DNA of 43,341 nt from Acanthaster planci (lineage: Eukaryota > Echinodermata > Asteroidea > Valvatida > Acanthasteridae), in the NCBI RefSeq assembly GCF_001949145.1, contig NW_019091572.1, positions 28,241-71,581 on the forward strand. Direction: 5' to 3'. Within the stretch, counting starts at the first letter, position 1, and the number at the start of each line of letters is the position of its first letter. Positions 11,111 through 22,645 of this stretch are shown here, in pieces. A program made the position numbers and the translations under genes. The notes beneath the pieces are model-generated. The model was given only the letters and a program-made list of their open reading frames with translations. It searched no databases and was not told where the DNA came from.

Positions 11111-13387
11111 GTTCTGTTGGAGCAGCTCTACCAAAGTGAAACATACAGGATTGTTTGTCTGTTGAATGTGTACTCCAATTGGGTTCCTCCAATTCAAGCC
11201 ATGCTGGTGTTGGTCTGATCAAAGCTGTGTAGTGTTTGCAGGGGTACGATTTATCAGGATTTTTCCTCTTTTCAGGATTTTTTCAACAGGATTTCCCTGC
11301 ATAATTGCTTTTTAAATGTGGAAAATTTGGGGTCTATAAGTGAGGTGTTTTTACGTAACAGTTGCTACAGAACACAAGAAATGGGATATTTTAAGGGGTG
11401 CCTTTCAGCAAACAGAAAATGTATGCCACAGACAGTAGCCTGCTGTGGGACACTTAGAACCTCAGGTGGTTATATTGGGGGATTGTTCATTTCTGCCTAT
11501 CTCACTCGTGTTTGGTTGATGGGCATCGTGTGGGTGGGCCAAGGGGAGTCACTTCCCCAGCCCCCTCCCCCATTAATAATAAGAGAATTACGGAACATGT
11601 TTTTGCGCCAAGTGACTGGCGAAGTTGAGAGGCATAAAATGCTATGGTGGCATAAAAACAAAAGTGAGAAAAGATGAATTTTAGTAGTACAAATATACAC
11701 CAAAATATCTACTGGGTCACACCCTTTTATTACACGCACAAGATAAAAATATATATATATATCAATTATTTGTGAACACCAAGTCAAATCTGTGGCAGAA
11801 CTAAAGCCACATAACCAAAATGGATGGCCTCCTACGACTACCTATGACATTATTCTCTGGCAAGCAGTCATTTTGAAGAAGACGGAAGAAGGCCATGTCC
11901 CAGGGTGCATCTGACGACTCATTTTGAGGAAAACTGCCTTTAGAAGGGTGCACACGTTGACAGGTGCACGAGGGTTGGTTCAGGGCACGACATCGACTGA
12001 AAAACGAAAACATGTCCTGAATGCTGAGTTCAAGCAGGAATTCAAACATGACTGGGCAACTTTTGATCTGAAATTGAAATCCTATAATATTGTTTTTCTT
12101 GGAATATACATAGTATTCACTGAGTTTACATGTCATTGGGAATGTTCTTGGCCACTCTTCCTTAGATTTTGAGTATAAACGTTGGTCCATACAGGCAATG
12201 CACTAAGGGAAATCATGGACTGCACCTATAAAGCCAAAATTATCACGGCAATATCGACGATTCGGCTTGTTATTAAATTATACATAACAATCAGGTTTTC
12301 ATTATTTAAGCAAAACACGAGCCTAAAAAATATTACACAAATGAAAACAGTCTCAGAGAGTATACTCTTCACTAAAATACACATCACCGCTATCCCCAAC
12401 TGTACTATTTGGAGATCTTTACTACCTGTATGTGATCTGTTGAAGCTCCTTTAATAGGACAAAATTTAAGAAGGCCATTATTTATTAGATATTGGCCTTC
12501 ACGGTTTTGACCTTATTTAAACATGCGCTTGTACATGTAGAACCAGTCCTAGCTGAATAGGCCATAAGCACCGGTATTCAATATGTTATATTCCATCAAG
12601 ACAATAACACCAATTTGCTACTTAACTTGTAAGCTTGCGGCCTTGCATTTCATGCAGCCAAGCTATACAATAAACCACAAATGTACTACTTCTGTAAGCT
12701 ACGCCACAGCTAAAATGAAGCTTTCCAAAATCGACAATTCTTGGGAGTTCAATGGCACATTTTAGTAGGCCTTCAAAATTTTCCCAGGCCCCCAAATTTT
12801 GCGTAAGCCTAGCCAGGCCTGTGTAGAGCCTTCATATCAATCATTTTCTCTGAGATAAACTAAACTTGTAATTCAGTATATAACCATACTTCTATTTTCA
12901 CACGGACACTAAATATTTCAGTTTGGACCCGCAGAATTTTTGAATAAACACAGTAATTTAACATGCATTAAATCCTGAGAACTCAACATTACAAGAGTAG
13001 TCTTACCGGTAACTACATGTACTAAAGAATGACTTCACATATATATTAACTAAGAATAGCAATTATCACAGATAGGTTCTATATTTATGAAATGAACAAT
13101 GGTTCTTTAATGTGGGAATACAAATTCTAATACAAAGTAGTTATGCCACTACGAAAACCAGTTCCTATGACACACTGCAAGACAATTACCAGAAGTACAT
13201 GCACCTTAAAGTTTGCATCATTGCTGTAGACAAAAATCAGAACCACTGGGTCGGGAGTCGTCAATGAAAAGCCAAGCCACGCTCAGCCAAAGCAGGGGCA
13301 TGGGCTTCCTAGGCCCCTTGCTTTGAATTATGCAGACATTCTGGCCAAGTCTGATATTTTTTTCTGATTGGTAACACCATCTCTTGT
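11111..13387. other. Gene-free spacer
   Basis: AT-rich DNA with a short (AT)n run near 11748 and only short open frames without recognisable similarity. I see no conserved gene between the zinc-finger 3' flank and the repeat at 13388. Confidence 0.5.
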
Positions 13388-13843
13388 ATTAACCACTTCC
13401 TGCAAGGGACTCTGGAATCGGAGACGTATGCTTTATATGCGTGGCCGGGNNNNNNNNNNNNNNNNNNNNNNNNNNNNNNNNNNNNNNNNNNNNNNNNNNN
13501 NNNNNNNNNNNNNNNNNNNNNNNNNNNNNNNNNNNNNNNNNNNNNNNNNNNNNNNNNNNNNNNNNNNNNNNNNNNNNNNNNNNNNNNNNNNNNNNNNNNN
13601 NNNNNNNNNNNNNNNNNATCACTCTCAAAAGTGGTGATAATCCAGCCTAGTTTTGAAACCGTATACCAGGGTTTGGGGCATTGAGAGCGAGCGGATTACT
13701 AACAGGGACAAAAGCGCTCCACCACCGCAGGGATGAGCCACACAGCACCGCTGCATGCTAATCTGGCCCCTATTGAAAAGAGATCGGCAGTACATTAAGC
13801 TAGGTTCGAACAAAAGACAGTTACATAACACTGCACAATCTGG
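13388..13843. repeat. Dispersed non-autonomous repeat, copy 2, with assembly gap
   Basis: This is the inverted counterpart of 8413-8795. It starts ATTAACCACTTCCTGC and ends CACTGCACAATCTGGG. The middle is replaced by 168 N (13450-13617), so its internal third is unknown. The matching flanks on both sides of the gap show that the gap falls inside the repeat. Confidence 0.75.
13450..13617. other. Assembly gap (168 N)
   Basis: Run of N. By comparison with the sister repeat copy (roughly 8600-8740), about the same length of sequence is expected here, so the gap size is probably realistic. Confidence 0.99.
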
Positions 13844-15104
13844 GCTCTTTTTACAAGGCTGCAGGCCTGGCTGAAATACTCGGGCGTCAATGAAGGTCAC
13901 CTGTCAACTTAGAGTAGAGCCTAAAGATTACTTCGTGTGGCTATAAACATTTTTGAAGAATTTTGAAAAAGGAAAAAACGATAATTATGCCGACCCAGCA
14001 TCATCAACATTGATAAATGCCCCGGAAGGATGTGGTTAAGGTAAGTGTATGTGTTGTTCTGGTCCAACTAAGAGAAGATTACCTTGCCAAAGGCCCAGGC
14101 ATTGCCTGGCTGTGAATTTTTTTCCCAAACGGTCGTGGTTTTCCGTCTTGTGATTGGTCTATAGTACTTGCATATCTAATACTTCGGTCTTGACCACACA
14201 GACCAAACTTAGGCCTTTAGAAGTGTGAGAATTTTCCTTCCTCCCATGTTATTTACAATTTTAAAAAGGAGAAATAAAAACAACACAGCAAATTTGAACT
14301 TCGGACGGTGGATTGTAAGTCGGGACTACTCTGGACCACCCCGTACCAGCCAAGCATCAGAGAATGTCATACCCTAATAAACGTTATTATATAACTATTA
14401 GAGAATAAATGTACGCGCTTGGCCAGTAAATGTGCATTTAAGACCAGAGAGTTGATGCAGATGCCTGAGCTGCAGGCAAGGGCACTATCAGTGTTCCGTC
14501 TCCCGAGCCAGTCTTAATTAAACGTTAGTTTAAGACAAGCTAAGCACATATTTATTCCCATACGTAAATACCTTTTTTGTCAGAGAGTCAAAAGAAGTCA
14601 ATATATGACAGATTTCCAATGATTTTGTTCTAGAATTTTACTTTCATTTTCTCTAACACCCCTCTGGTCCATTTTATGGTATAATCCTTGTACAAGTTGT
14701 CCAAAAGAATCTCCTAATATGGACTTGGTGTGCGTGTGCATGGTGAGATGCATGAGTAAAATGTCTCGTATCCAGGTGCCAGTGCGCAGTGCCAGCGATT
14801 TACGCAGCGGGCACTATCTCTTCTTCTCAGCTGGTATTATCGAATGCCAAATATCAAATACACGGTCAAGCTGCACATTGTTGCATAGGGAGACTGAGAG
14901 ATTTATGAATACTCTTTAAAGCCTTGGACAGAATCATGAATAATGCATAAGCACAGAGAAAGAGTGCCCTCTTTCAAAACTGTTGGATCTCATTTGGAAG
15001 AAAAAAAATTCGCAGCTGGGCTTTGGGTGGCAAAGTCACGACTCTAGTTCCGGTTTCCTCCCCTGATAAATATATCATTATTCATATCCCTCGTATCCTG
15101 GTTC
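13844..15104. other. Spacer downstream of the AIFM2-like gene
   Basis: No gene is supported. The AIFM2-like 3' UTR (minus strand) must start just below 15105. A minus-strand AATAAA at 14551-14556 is one candidate poly(A) signal. Part of the region, about 14505-14745, belongs to a dispersed repeat family. Confidence 0.45.
14505..14745. repeat. Dispersed repeat family, copy 1
   Basis: The block around AAGCACATATTTATTCCC, the following GTCAGAGAGTC, and the segment ending AATATGGACTTGGTG recur in inverted orientation at about 16836-17040. The first part also recurs in direct orientation at 17080-17150 and 26495-26585. The mixture of orientations suggests an interspersed MITE-like family. Confidence 0.5.
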
Positions 15105-15277
15105 CTACACTTCGACATCTACTGCTTTCGGCTCTTTCTGTTTCATCTCGCTCCAGTACCGGGCAATGAACAGGCCCTCGCTCTTCACCTTGCGTGCCAG
15201 GAAGGGGCCGAAGACCATAGAGCCCAGCTGGAACACGCCACCATTTCGCCCGACTGGCAGAGCCATCATCCTCCCCG
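15105..15277 (-). CDS. AIFM2: AIFM2-like coding exon 6, C-terminus
   Basis: After the acceptor TACTCCAG the frame reads PGRMMALPVGRNGG and ends ..MKQKEPKAVDVEV with TAG. The segment aligns with the vertebrate C-terminus (LLSMGRNDG ... TMRQSPP), which forms the membrane-facing dimer region in this family. Confidence 0.88.
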
Positions 15278-18200
15278 CTGGAGTACGTGTACGTGTACGG
15301 CGGAAGAATAAAAAGAAAGAAAAGTCATTTTTAGGTAATCATCAGTGAAACCTGACAGGTAGGGCAGATACTTATTTGGGGTACATCGGAGAAGTTTCTG
15401 AGTCCGACGAGGAGTTTTGTCATTTCAATCACTTGCAATTCATAGCCTCGTGGTCCTAGGAGAAAAGTGACATTTTAGGCTGACCTGTCTCCGGAAATGG
15501 GCACATTTGAGGAGAATATTTCTACGCTCACAAAACTGGTGTCAAATTGATGGCAAGACAATACCGGCAAACCTCCTGAAGGTTAGGTGCAGGAAACAAA
15601 ATGGCACCGCAACAATATCAGAGAAAAAAATCAAGGGGGGCTTCGGAGGTGCAGATTCTTTTAGGGTATAAAATGCGTGAGTACTGATTGATATCCCCCT
15701 TGGCTTAGTTTAAATGAAAAGTAGAATGAGAAAAAGCATTCACAGTTTCTCATGCTTTTCCTTTCAAAAAAAGAGCCCTTTCACAGTTCAAGATCTGTGC
15801 CGAACAACTAGATTTTGATGAAAAAAAAAAAAAAACCTCTTCAGGAAAAACTTAACTCTGACAGCATTTCAGTACAGACGGGACAACATGGGACGCAAAT
15901 CTTCTCTTGAGGTTCACTTGGCAACCAACCGTTGGTTGAGTTTACCTGGTGGAAGGATGTACATGTATATTGTGCACGGGTTACCAGCTAAAATTGACCA
16001 GTGATCAAAAACTGGCTGTCGCTTGAACTTGCCCCCGGAAGGATGAGTAGCAAGAAAAAGTTGCAGCCGCCCCCTCACAGCGATGAAAATGACTCTCCCC
16101 CTCCCCATACCGCGGATGGCTTCACGACTCACGTGCGGGCCAGGCTTTCAGGTCAGTCTTCCCCTGGGCCAGCAGCTGCAGGTTCTTGGCCACCAGCTCC
16201 CCGTGCTGTCCGGCAAAGTAGGCCAACTTGAGCTGGTGGATGTTGCAGCAGTCTCCAATGGCAAAGACGTCATCCAGGCCCTCCACCTGAAGGTACTTGT
16301 TCACCTTGAGGTGGCCTGTCCCCTCCACTCTGTCACCTACGGAAAAGACGACCAAAAATGACATCTTATCGGGGGCAGCATAAGAAAAACATAAGACTTC
16401 TCAGTGGAACTTTTCTCGGAGAATGATAATGATAAAATGTATTCTCTAAGTTTAATAGGGAATGTGCATGTACATGTGCGAGTTTCCTCCAAAAGAATAT
16501 CCAAAGTCCTTTTGAAAAATATCGAACTTTCCTTCTCAAAACATGTTTAACCCTAACCCCCAAGGGTTTATAGCCCTAACCTTCCCCATTCACACAAAGT
16601 TAAACACCCATATGGAACCAGAAGTTATCGTGCAACTTCAGCGATCGTCCAATGGGAGCCTTCAAATTGTGGCGCGTCTGCCTTTGTGACGAAGTCACTT
16701 ACGAACTGGATTCAACAATGCACAATATGATCATGTATTGACAACATCCATTGGCATCTGGAAATGAGAGGGTTTAATCCATTCCGACTGGTCAGTCTGT
16801 GTATGCTGCAGCACACAGAACTCACCACGTGCACCAAGTCCATATAAGGAGATTCTTGTGTACAACTTGCACAAGGATAATACCATGATATGCACAGGGT
16901 TTTAATGAAATTGAAAATAAAATTCCTGTACAAAACATTTGCAAAGTTACTGTATACTGATTTCATTTGACTCTCAGACTAAAACGGTATTTATGAATGG
17001 GAATATAAATATGGGCTTGCTGGGTCTTAGAGTGTAATGTACTGCCTATGGTTCGAGCATTAGTCACATTCATTCTCCTGAGCCAATCTTAAATGCCAAT
17101 TGCGACCAAGCACATATTTATTTCCCGAGTAATAACGGATTTCCACCATCCAAATGTACACAAACTTGCAGTGGGAATGATGGCCTAATGTAGATTGGGG
17201 ATACAAACAAATGTGACTCACTGAGTGACGCGGCATAGGCAGAGGAATTGCAGGGCTGCCCCACGCACACCAACACCAGGTCAGCTTCCACCTCTGTCCC
17301 CTTGTCTGTCTTGACTGTGCACCGGGACGAACCGTCGGTAGGTAGATCAGCAAGATTGGTCACCTTCTCACCTGGTCCAAAAGTAAGAGATACGTGTGGC
17401 AGTAAGAACCTCTTTTTTGTTGAGTGTCCTTGCATCCTCGCATATTTACCAACATAGCCCAATGTGGAGCACGGTAATACAGCTTTTGTAATAGGAAAAA
17501 GGTGTGTGTGAAAGAACACATTCTCACAACTGAATTTTCGTCAGAATGAGTACAATCCAGTAGTGGGGCATATGGTGGCACTGGCATTCATAAGGTATCC
17601 TTTTTGCCCCTCTCTTTTCGCTACTTATACTCTTGTCTACAGACATGACAGAGTCCAACATAATTATCTTTCACTAAATAGAAAAAAATTTACAAGCACT
17701 AGAAAGAGAAAAGAAAACAAGAAACCCCCAAAAAGAATTTGTCTGAAAATACCTGAGTTAACTCCCCCCTCGTTACTGTTTACTGATAGTGTGTCAATTT
17801 GCAACTAATGTTTGCTTTTTTTCTTCCCACCTCAAACGGGAAGAGCTCGGACCCCTTTCTAGCCATGCCAAAACTTGAATGATCCATCTCGTACAAATCC
17901 CTAATTTGGGAGCTGATAATCTTGAAGCTGAGGGAGACCTGCTGACAGGGAATTAACATCCTTCTCTGTGGCGAGTGGGGGTGGCCGTCACCTTACCCAG
18001 AACCAGCTTGACGCCTTTGGCCCTCAGCTGTTCCTCCGCCCCTCTCCGGAATTTGGGGGAAAAATCCCCCTCCACCAGGTAGTCCCTGGAGTGGATCAGG
18101 GTCACCTGCTTGTCTGAGAAGTCTGTGGTGATCTCTCCTGCCATCTCCACCCCGACAGCTCCGCCACCGATGACCACAATATCCTTGCACGCCTTGATCT

Positions 18201-19660
18201 TTGAGGAAATGTGGAGTACAGGGACATTTTTGAAAGGAATAACATAGCACAGGTTCAACGCAAAAAATGTGACGAAACTGTGATTTTTTTTGCCTTTGAG
18301 AAAGATTCTGCTAGGATCGAAACGTCAGGCCCTCCATATTTTGTGATTTGTATTTTAGGTCACTGTAGTCAGCAAGCAGTTTACAGCAGTTTTGTAAAAC
18401 ATATGTTCTAAAATATTGCGATTAATTCTTTGACTTGTCCATGAATGAGGCAAGACAGCAGTCAACTTTCACATTAAGCCACAGGCTGCAAAGACATATT
18501 TAAGCAGCACTTGTATATTTCTGAAGACAACCTCAATTTCTAAATCCAGGGTACAAATATTACTACAGCAGCTAGTCCTCAACAAGGAGACACTGAATTA
18601 TGCATGAAGATGTGCACGAGACATCACTGCTTGGTACTAAAGCGCCCTCTATCGTACATGCACACAGCCCACAGCCATTTCTTTTTCAGTACCTTCTGTA
18701 ACATGTCAGTGTACTGGTTGATGTACACAGAGGAATCCTCCCCCCCTGAGATTTTGCTGGGGAAGGACCCTCGGCTCCCCGTCGCTACGACAAGGTAATC
18801 GTAGCCGATATCCTCTCCCCCAGCAAGGCGGACTTTCTTCGCGCCCGGGTCAATGGCCTCCACGGTACCCCGCTTGAAGCTTTCCCCAAAGGTCGGGGCG
18901 TAGGGAATGAGGGTTTTTCTAGCAAAACCTGAGGAGGGAAACGAAATGGATCTTTAGTCATTTGGGCAACAGTTCGTATTAGATCATCAAAGTAACTTCA
19001 TCAGTGAACCCACTCAAGTGTTAATAGGGATTTCTGTTAATATTAGAGGGATCTTTTTCCGGAAAGAAAGAATGTTCAGTACCTCAGGGGAACAAGTGTT
19101 TATTGGCAGGGTGATTTTACACTGACTCACAAGTGACATTCAATAATCATTGTGGTCCCCTACATGGAATTCTTCCCAGTAATTTTTGGGTGAAACAATT
19201 CAGGTCTTTGCAGGACATGTAAGGTGGCAAATACAAGTCCACAATTTCGATTGTGTTGAGAATTCTAACACAATCACTCCTTACTTCTTCCAAATCATGC
19301 TCAGTCTGGATGTGAATCTGCTCTGTTTCTTATGAATGAGAAATAAATGAGTGGCTTAAATACTACATGTATGATAGTTCTGATAAAGTTTAAGACTGCG
19401 TTTTTAGGTTGTTGACAATCTGTGGATGCTGTTTGTTTGCTGACGCTTGCCAATGCTAATTAAGCCTATCACTGTCTTTCCTCACCGTCTTCAGTGCAAG
19501 CCCGGAGTGCACCGATGCAGTGGTGGAAGGCCTCCTTGGGGTCAATCAAAGTCAGCTTGCATTTCCCCTGCAGTTTGAGGGCTACCACAATCCCGCCGTA
19601 GCCCCCGCCGATCACCACCACGTGCTTGTCTTGAACAGCCGCGCTTTGCTTTCCACCCAT
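15105..19660 (-). CDS. AIFM2: AIFM2/FSP1-type NAD(P)H:quinone oxidoreductase, complete
   Basis: Six coding exons on the minus strand: 19660-19486, 18928-18693, 18198-17997, 17371-17222, 16336-16133 and 15277-15105 (1140 nt, 379 aa; human AIFM2 is 373 aa). The family reduces coenzyme Q10 and related quinones with NAD(P)H at the plasma membrane and lipid droplets, trapping lipid radicals and suppressing ferroptosis. Visible marks are a MGGKQS start fitting N-myristoylation, the FAD Rossmann motif G18xGxxG23, the VVATGS strand motif, the NAD(P)H motif G148xGxxG153 followed by VEMAGEI, the second FAD motif VFAIGDC (G282-D283), and the C-terminal MGRN-like segment (VGRNGGVFQLG). All exon phases agree. 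A non-coding 5' exon is likely, because a good acceptor (TTTTCCAG) precedes the ATG. Recognition is by remembered similarity to vertebrate AIFM2 and is strong along the full length. Confidence 0.93.
16133..16336 (-). CDS. AIFM2: AIFM2-like coding exon 5
   Basis: The exon carries GHLKVNKYLQVEGLDDVFAIGDCC, the conserved second FAD contact, followed by KLAYFAGQHGELVAKNL. The donor is GTGAGT in phase 1. Confidence 0.92.
16612..16711. repeat. 5'-truncated copy of the 27701 TIR element
   Basis: The block from ATGGAACCAGAAGTT to CACTTACGAACTGGATT matches the right half of the TIR element at 27701-27893 at most positions. The left TIR is not found here. It lies in an AIFM2-like intron. Confidence 0.65.
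16836..17150. repeat. Dispersed repeat family, second locus, both orientations
   Basis: The part 16836-17040 is the reverse complement of 14560-14745 with moderate divergence (shared CACCAAGTCCATAT, GACTCTCAGAC, GGTATTTATG). The part 17080-17150 matches 14505-14575 in direct orientation (GAGCCA.TCTTAA, AAGCACATATTTATT). The locus therefore resembles a foldback copy of the family inside the AIFM2-like intron 4. Confidence 0.45.
17222..17371 (-). CDS. AIFM2: AIFM2-like coding exon 4
   Basis: The exon encodes GEKVTNLADLP..VKTDKGTEVEADLVLVCVG, matching the VQTDKGTEVATNLVILCTG strand of vertebrate AIFM2, then NSSAYAASL. The donor is GTGAGT in phase 1. Confidence 0.9.
17997..18198 (-). CDS. AIFM2: AIFM2-like coding exon 3, NAD(P)H-binding
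   Basis: The exon starts IKACKDIVVIGGGAVGVEMA, the NAD(P)H Rossmann motif. It continues through VTLIHSRDYL to VKLVLG. Acceptor CCTCAAAG, donor GTAAGG in phase 1. Confidence 0.92.
18693..18928 (-). CDS. AIFM2: AIFM2-like coding exon 2
   Basis: The exon begins GFARKTLIPYAPTFGESF, matching the GFAKKTFISY.. region of vertebrate AIFM2. It includes DYLVVATGSRGSFP and ends ..YTDMLQK in phase 0 at GTACTG. Confidence 0.92.
19486..19660 (-). CDS. AIFM2: AIFM2-like coding exon 1
   Basis: This exon encodes residues 1-58: the myristoylation signal and the first FAD-binding beta-alpha-beta unit, with FHH..ALRA as in vertebrate AIFM2. The donor GTGAGG is in phase 1. The ATG at 19660 is chosen because it gives the family's usual Met-Gly start. 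An upstream in-frame ATG would add a stretch that crosses the splice acceptor. Confidence 0.92.
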
Positions 19661-22600
19661 GGCTTTGAGGCACTTTTCTTTTTTTTTTCCGGCTGGAAAA
19701 GAGAGAAAAAGTACATACTGTACATGTACTAGCACTGGCATGGCGACGGAACAAGCGCATTTATGTTTTTTTGGTACTTAGCAATTTTACCGCAGCAAAT
19801 CTTCATCTTGTTCTATGTTAATGGTCAAGCAGACTGAATAAACCATAATGTTATACAGGTTCCATGCCGGTTCGGAAAAAGTGAAAAAATATTTAATATG
19901 ATACAGTTAACAATGGATGTTCAACATGTTCAACCCAGGCAGTGGCATATTAAGTTTGTACTGTATCGGAAAGTGGGGAGATGGGGAAAGGTGGGGGGTA
20001 GCGTTTGACTTACATGTTCCCGGCAATGAACATTTGAAAAGTGGGGGGGGGCACCAAATGACTGTACATACAGGCCCATGCTCATGCTGTTGATGTACAT
20101 GTACATGGTGTACAGGTGTACTGTATCTACATGTACCATGCATGCATGTTACATCCATGCAGAATATTACATGTACATCAAAATGATATCATTACAGCTT
20201 TGTAAACGGTTTTCCTTTTTTGGAGTGTTACTGAATGCATTTTTAAAAGTCGTCTGAAAAATCCTTCACAATCTGCTTTAACCGTGTTTGCAAGATTCAA
20301 TCAACAATAGCCCACCCCCCCTGGGTGTGTGGAGGAGGGATATATGGCCCCCCTCCCATCCCCCTACCCAAGGACCCAGGAACAGGGTTCTAAGGCTCAC
20401 GTTTAACGTTTGTTACCAAAGTCCAAATGCTGGGGGAAAAAAAATGTATGAGCAAAGGACACATTCAAGTTACAAGTTCTAAATTGAGGTTTTTCAGGTG
20501 ATGTCGCTTGACCGGCAAGGGCAGTTCAAGAAGCGTTCCAAGTCTGCAAGTGGTGCAGGCACTTTAAAAAATGCATCTTTCAGTAGGCAATATCATGTAC
20601 AGTGTACAGAATGGCAAGGGACTTTAAGGGCGCAAACCTATCTACGCGCATCTGTGTATATTGAACACTGACTGTCAAAAAATCACGTAACTGAAAACCT
20701 CTAAAGGCTAGAATGATGTTCTGGCAATATTTACACGTAAGGCCCACCGTACTGAAGAAACATTTTCAAAAAACTTTGCCCAATCTAAAAATATACTGAA
20801 ATTTTTCTTAAAAAGTGCTCTGAGTCATCAAGTCATGGTGAATTGCAATTTATTGCATTGTGTCACATGGTATGTATTTTTCTCCTTTTTTTGAATATAA
20901 ATTGCTGAATTTTATCTGTCATTTGTTGATTGAGACTTTTTTTACCTTTTTGGGCTTCTGGACCTGATTTCCCTGGGTCAGTGATAAGCACGGTGTTTTG
21001 GGTAGTTTTATAGAGTCCATGAGAAACCCCTAGAGACCTGCCAAGGTTGATCTGCTACCAGAGAGGTTTTGTGGTCAGTAGCCTAGGCACAATTAGTAGT
21101 ACATTCAAATTACCACACAAGAGCACACCAGTATGGATGTATGCACTTATACATGGGGCCTTGTGGGATACCGGAACAATGGGAAGTACCCCACAAGGCC
21201 AGTTTTTACCTTGTGAATTTCACGAAACTGATATTTGGAAATAACTCAAAAAGGGGAAATTTTTGATTGGTAAAAATCTGTCGCAAATTGAAGTGTTTTA
21301 TATAAGGGACATACGGTCGAAATTTCAACCAAGGAAAGTGAATTTGGTTTAAATTGGAGTGATTTGAAATTTTTTTGCGTGTTGGGTGAGAGTTTTGTAC
21401 ACGAGAACAAAGGAAATACCCCACAAGTATAGCTGTGTAAGGATGGGTTTACATGTACTCTGGCAAAATCAGGTCTAGAAACCAAAAAGGTAAACAAATT
21501 TTATAACTAAATAGACTGTGTAGTCATTATTACTGGCTGTACCGTTCACGATGTCCTCACTCTGTAAACAGAACCAGATATGTTACGAGCAGTACAATTG
21601 GGAATTTATCCTTCAGATTTTGTTGGATGATATTTTGCCTACCAGGTTTGACTAAAACTTAAAAGTGTTGCTTGAAACTTGCCACTTCTGTCAAAGCTGG
21701 CTACACACTAAAATTCACTCCATAGAAATAAACAATTTTTGTACACAGGTATACATAAAAAAAACCTAAAATACATAGCCTAGGCTTAATTACACATGTA
21801 CGGTACGCACAGTGTACATGTACGGGGCCCCACATATAAGCTGGTTAACCATGACTCAGCATTTTGTAATCTTGAGCAATTTCAATCCATTTTTAGGTCG
21901 GGCAAAATTTTTATGAACTTTTATTTTTCAATATGTTGGTTCTTGAATATTGCCAGAACATCACGTTTACTTATTCCAAACTTGAAATTAAACTTTTTGG
22001 AAATTTAGGACACCATTCATGATGGAGTTGAAGGCTGATGATCAAAATAAAAAAGACTTTAAGTCAAACGATGACGATGCGTGCGCCGCGCTGAAAGCAT
22101 TGGCCATGCTAGTGTTGCTAGCATGATCGCCGAGCAAATCCTGTGCAACGCAGCAGCAAGTTATAATCAGAAACAAACAATATAACGAACTGGTACCTGA
22201 AAGACTTGTTTTTAAATGCCAGCACCGGGAGAACACTCTTTGCCTCGGTGGAATACTTCGCGGAAAAGTAATCCGCTCTGGCTGTTGTTGAGTTTAGACA
22301 GGTTTCTGTCTACTTTCTTGCACTCGTCATGTAAGCAATGGAAACAGGAACCAGACCAGTCTACACCAAATGGATCATAATTATGTATACATTATCTCAC
22401 ACTAGTCATTTACACCAGTGATAAATCCCTGTTATTACGCGCAATCCTGAATTAATTATCCTATGAATGGATGTTATATAAATGCAAAGGTCAAATCAAC
22501 TCGGGATGAGTACAACACATTTGCGCGACGTTCAAGAATGCGCTAAATAACTGGGTATTCAGGCCGCAAAGAAATTTGCCCGTCCATTTTTCGAGTCCGC
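19661..22600. other. Spacer between the AIFM2-like gene and duplication unit A
   Basis: The minus-strand 5' UTR and promoter of the AIFM2-like gene should lie at the left edge. No coding region is supported. TGTACA/ACATGT-rich patches occur at 20090-20180 and 21790-21826. Confidence 0.45.
20090..20180. repeat. ACATGTACATG-rich simple patch
   Basis: Repeated overlapping palindromes of the form TGTACATGTACA, interleaved with CATGCATGCATG. Similar short patches appear at 21790-21826 and elsewhere in the window. They look like a genome-wide low-complexity habit rather than a defined element. Confidence 0.6.
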
Positions 22601-22645
22601 AGTGGGTAATTGCCATGACTTTTGGAAATTCTCCCCCAGAAAGAA

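Noticed and set aside
15166-15348. Plus-strand frame over the last AIFM2-like exon
   Set aside because: It is the complement of the real coding exon on the minus strand.
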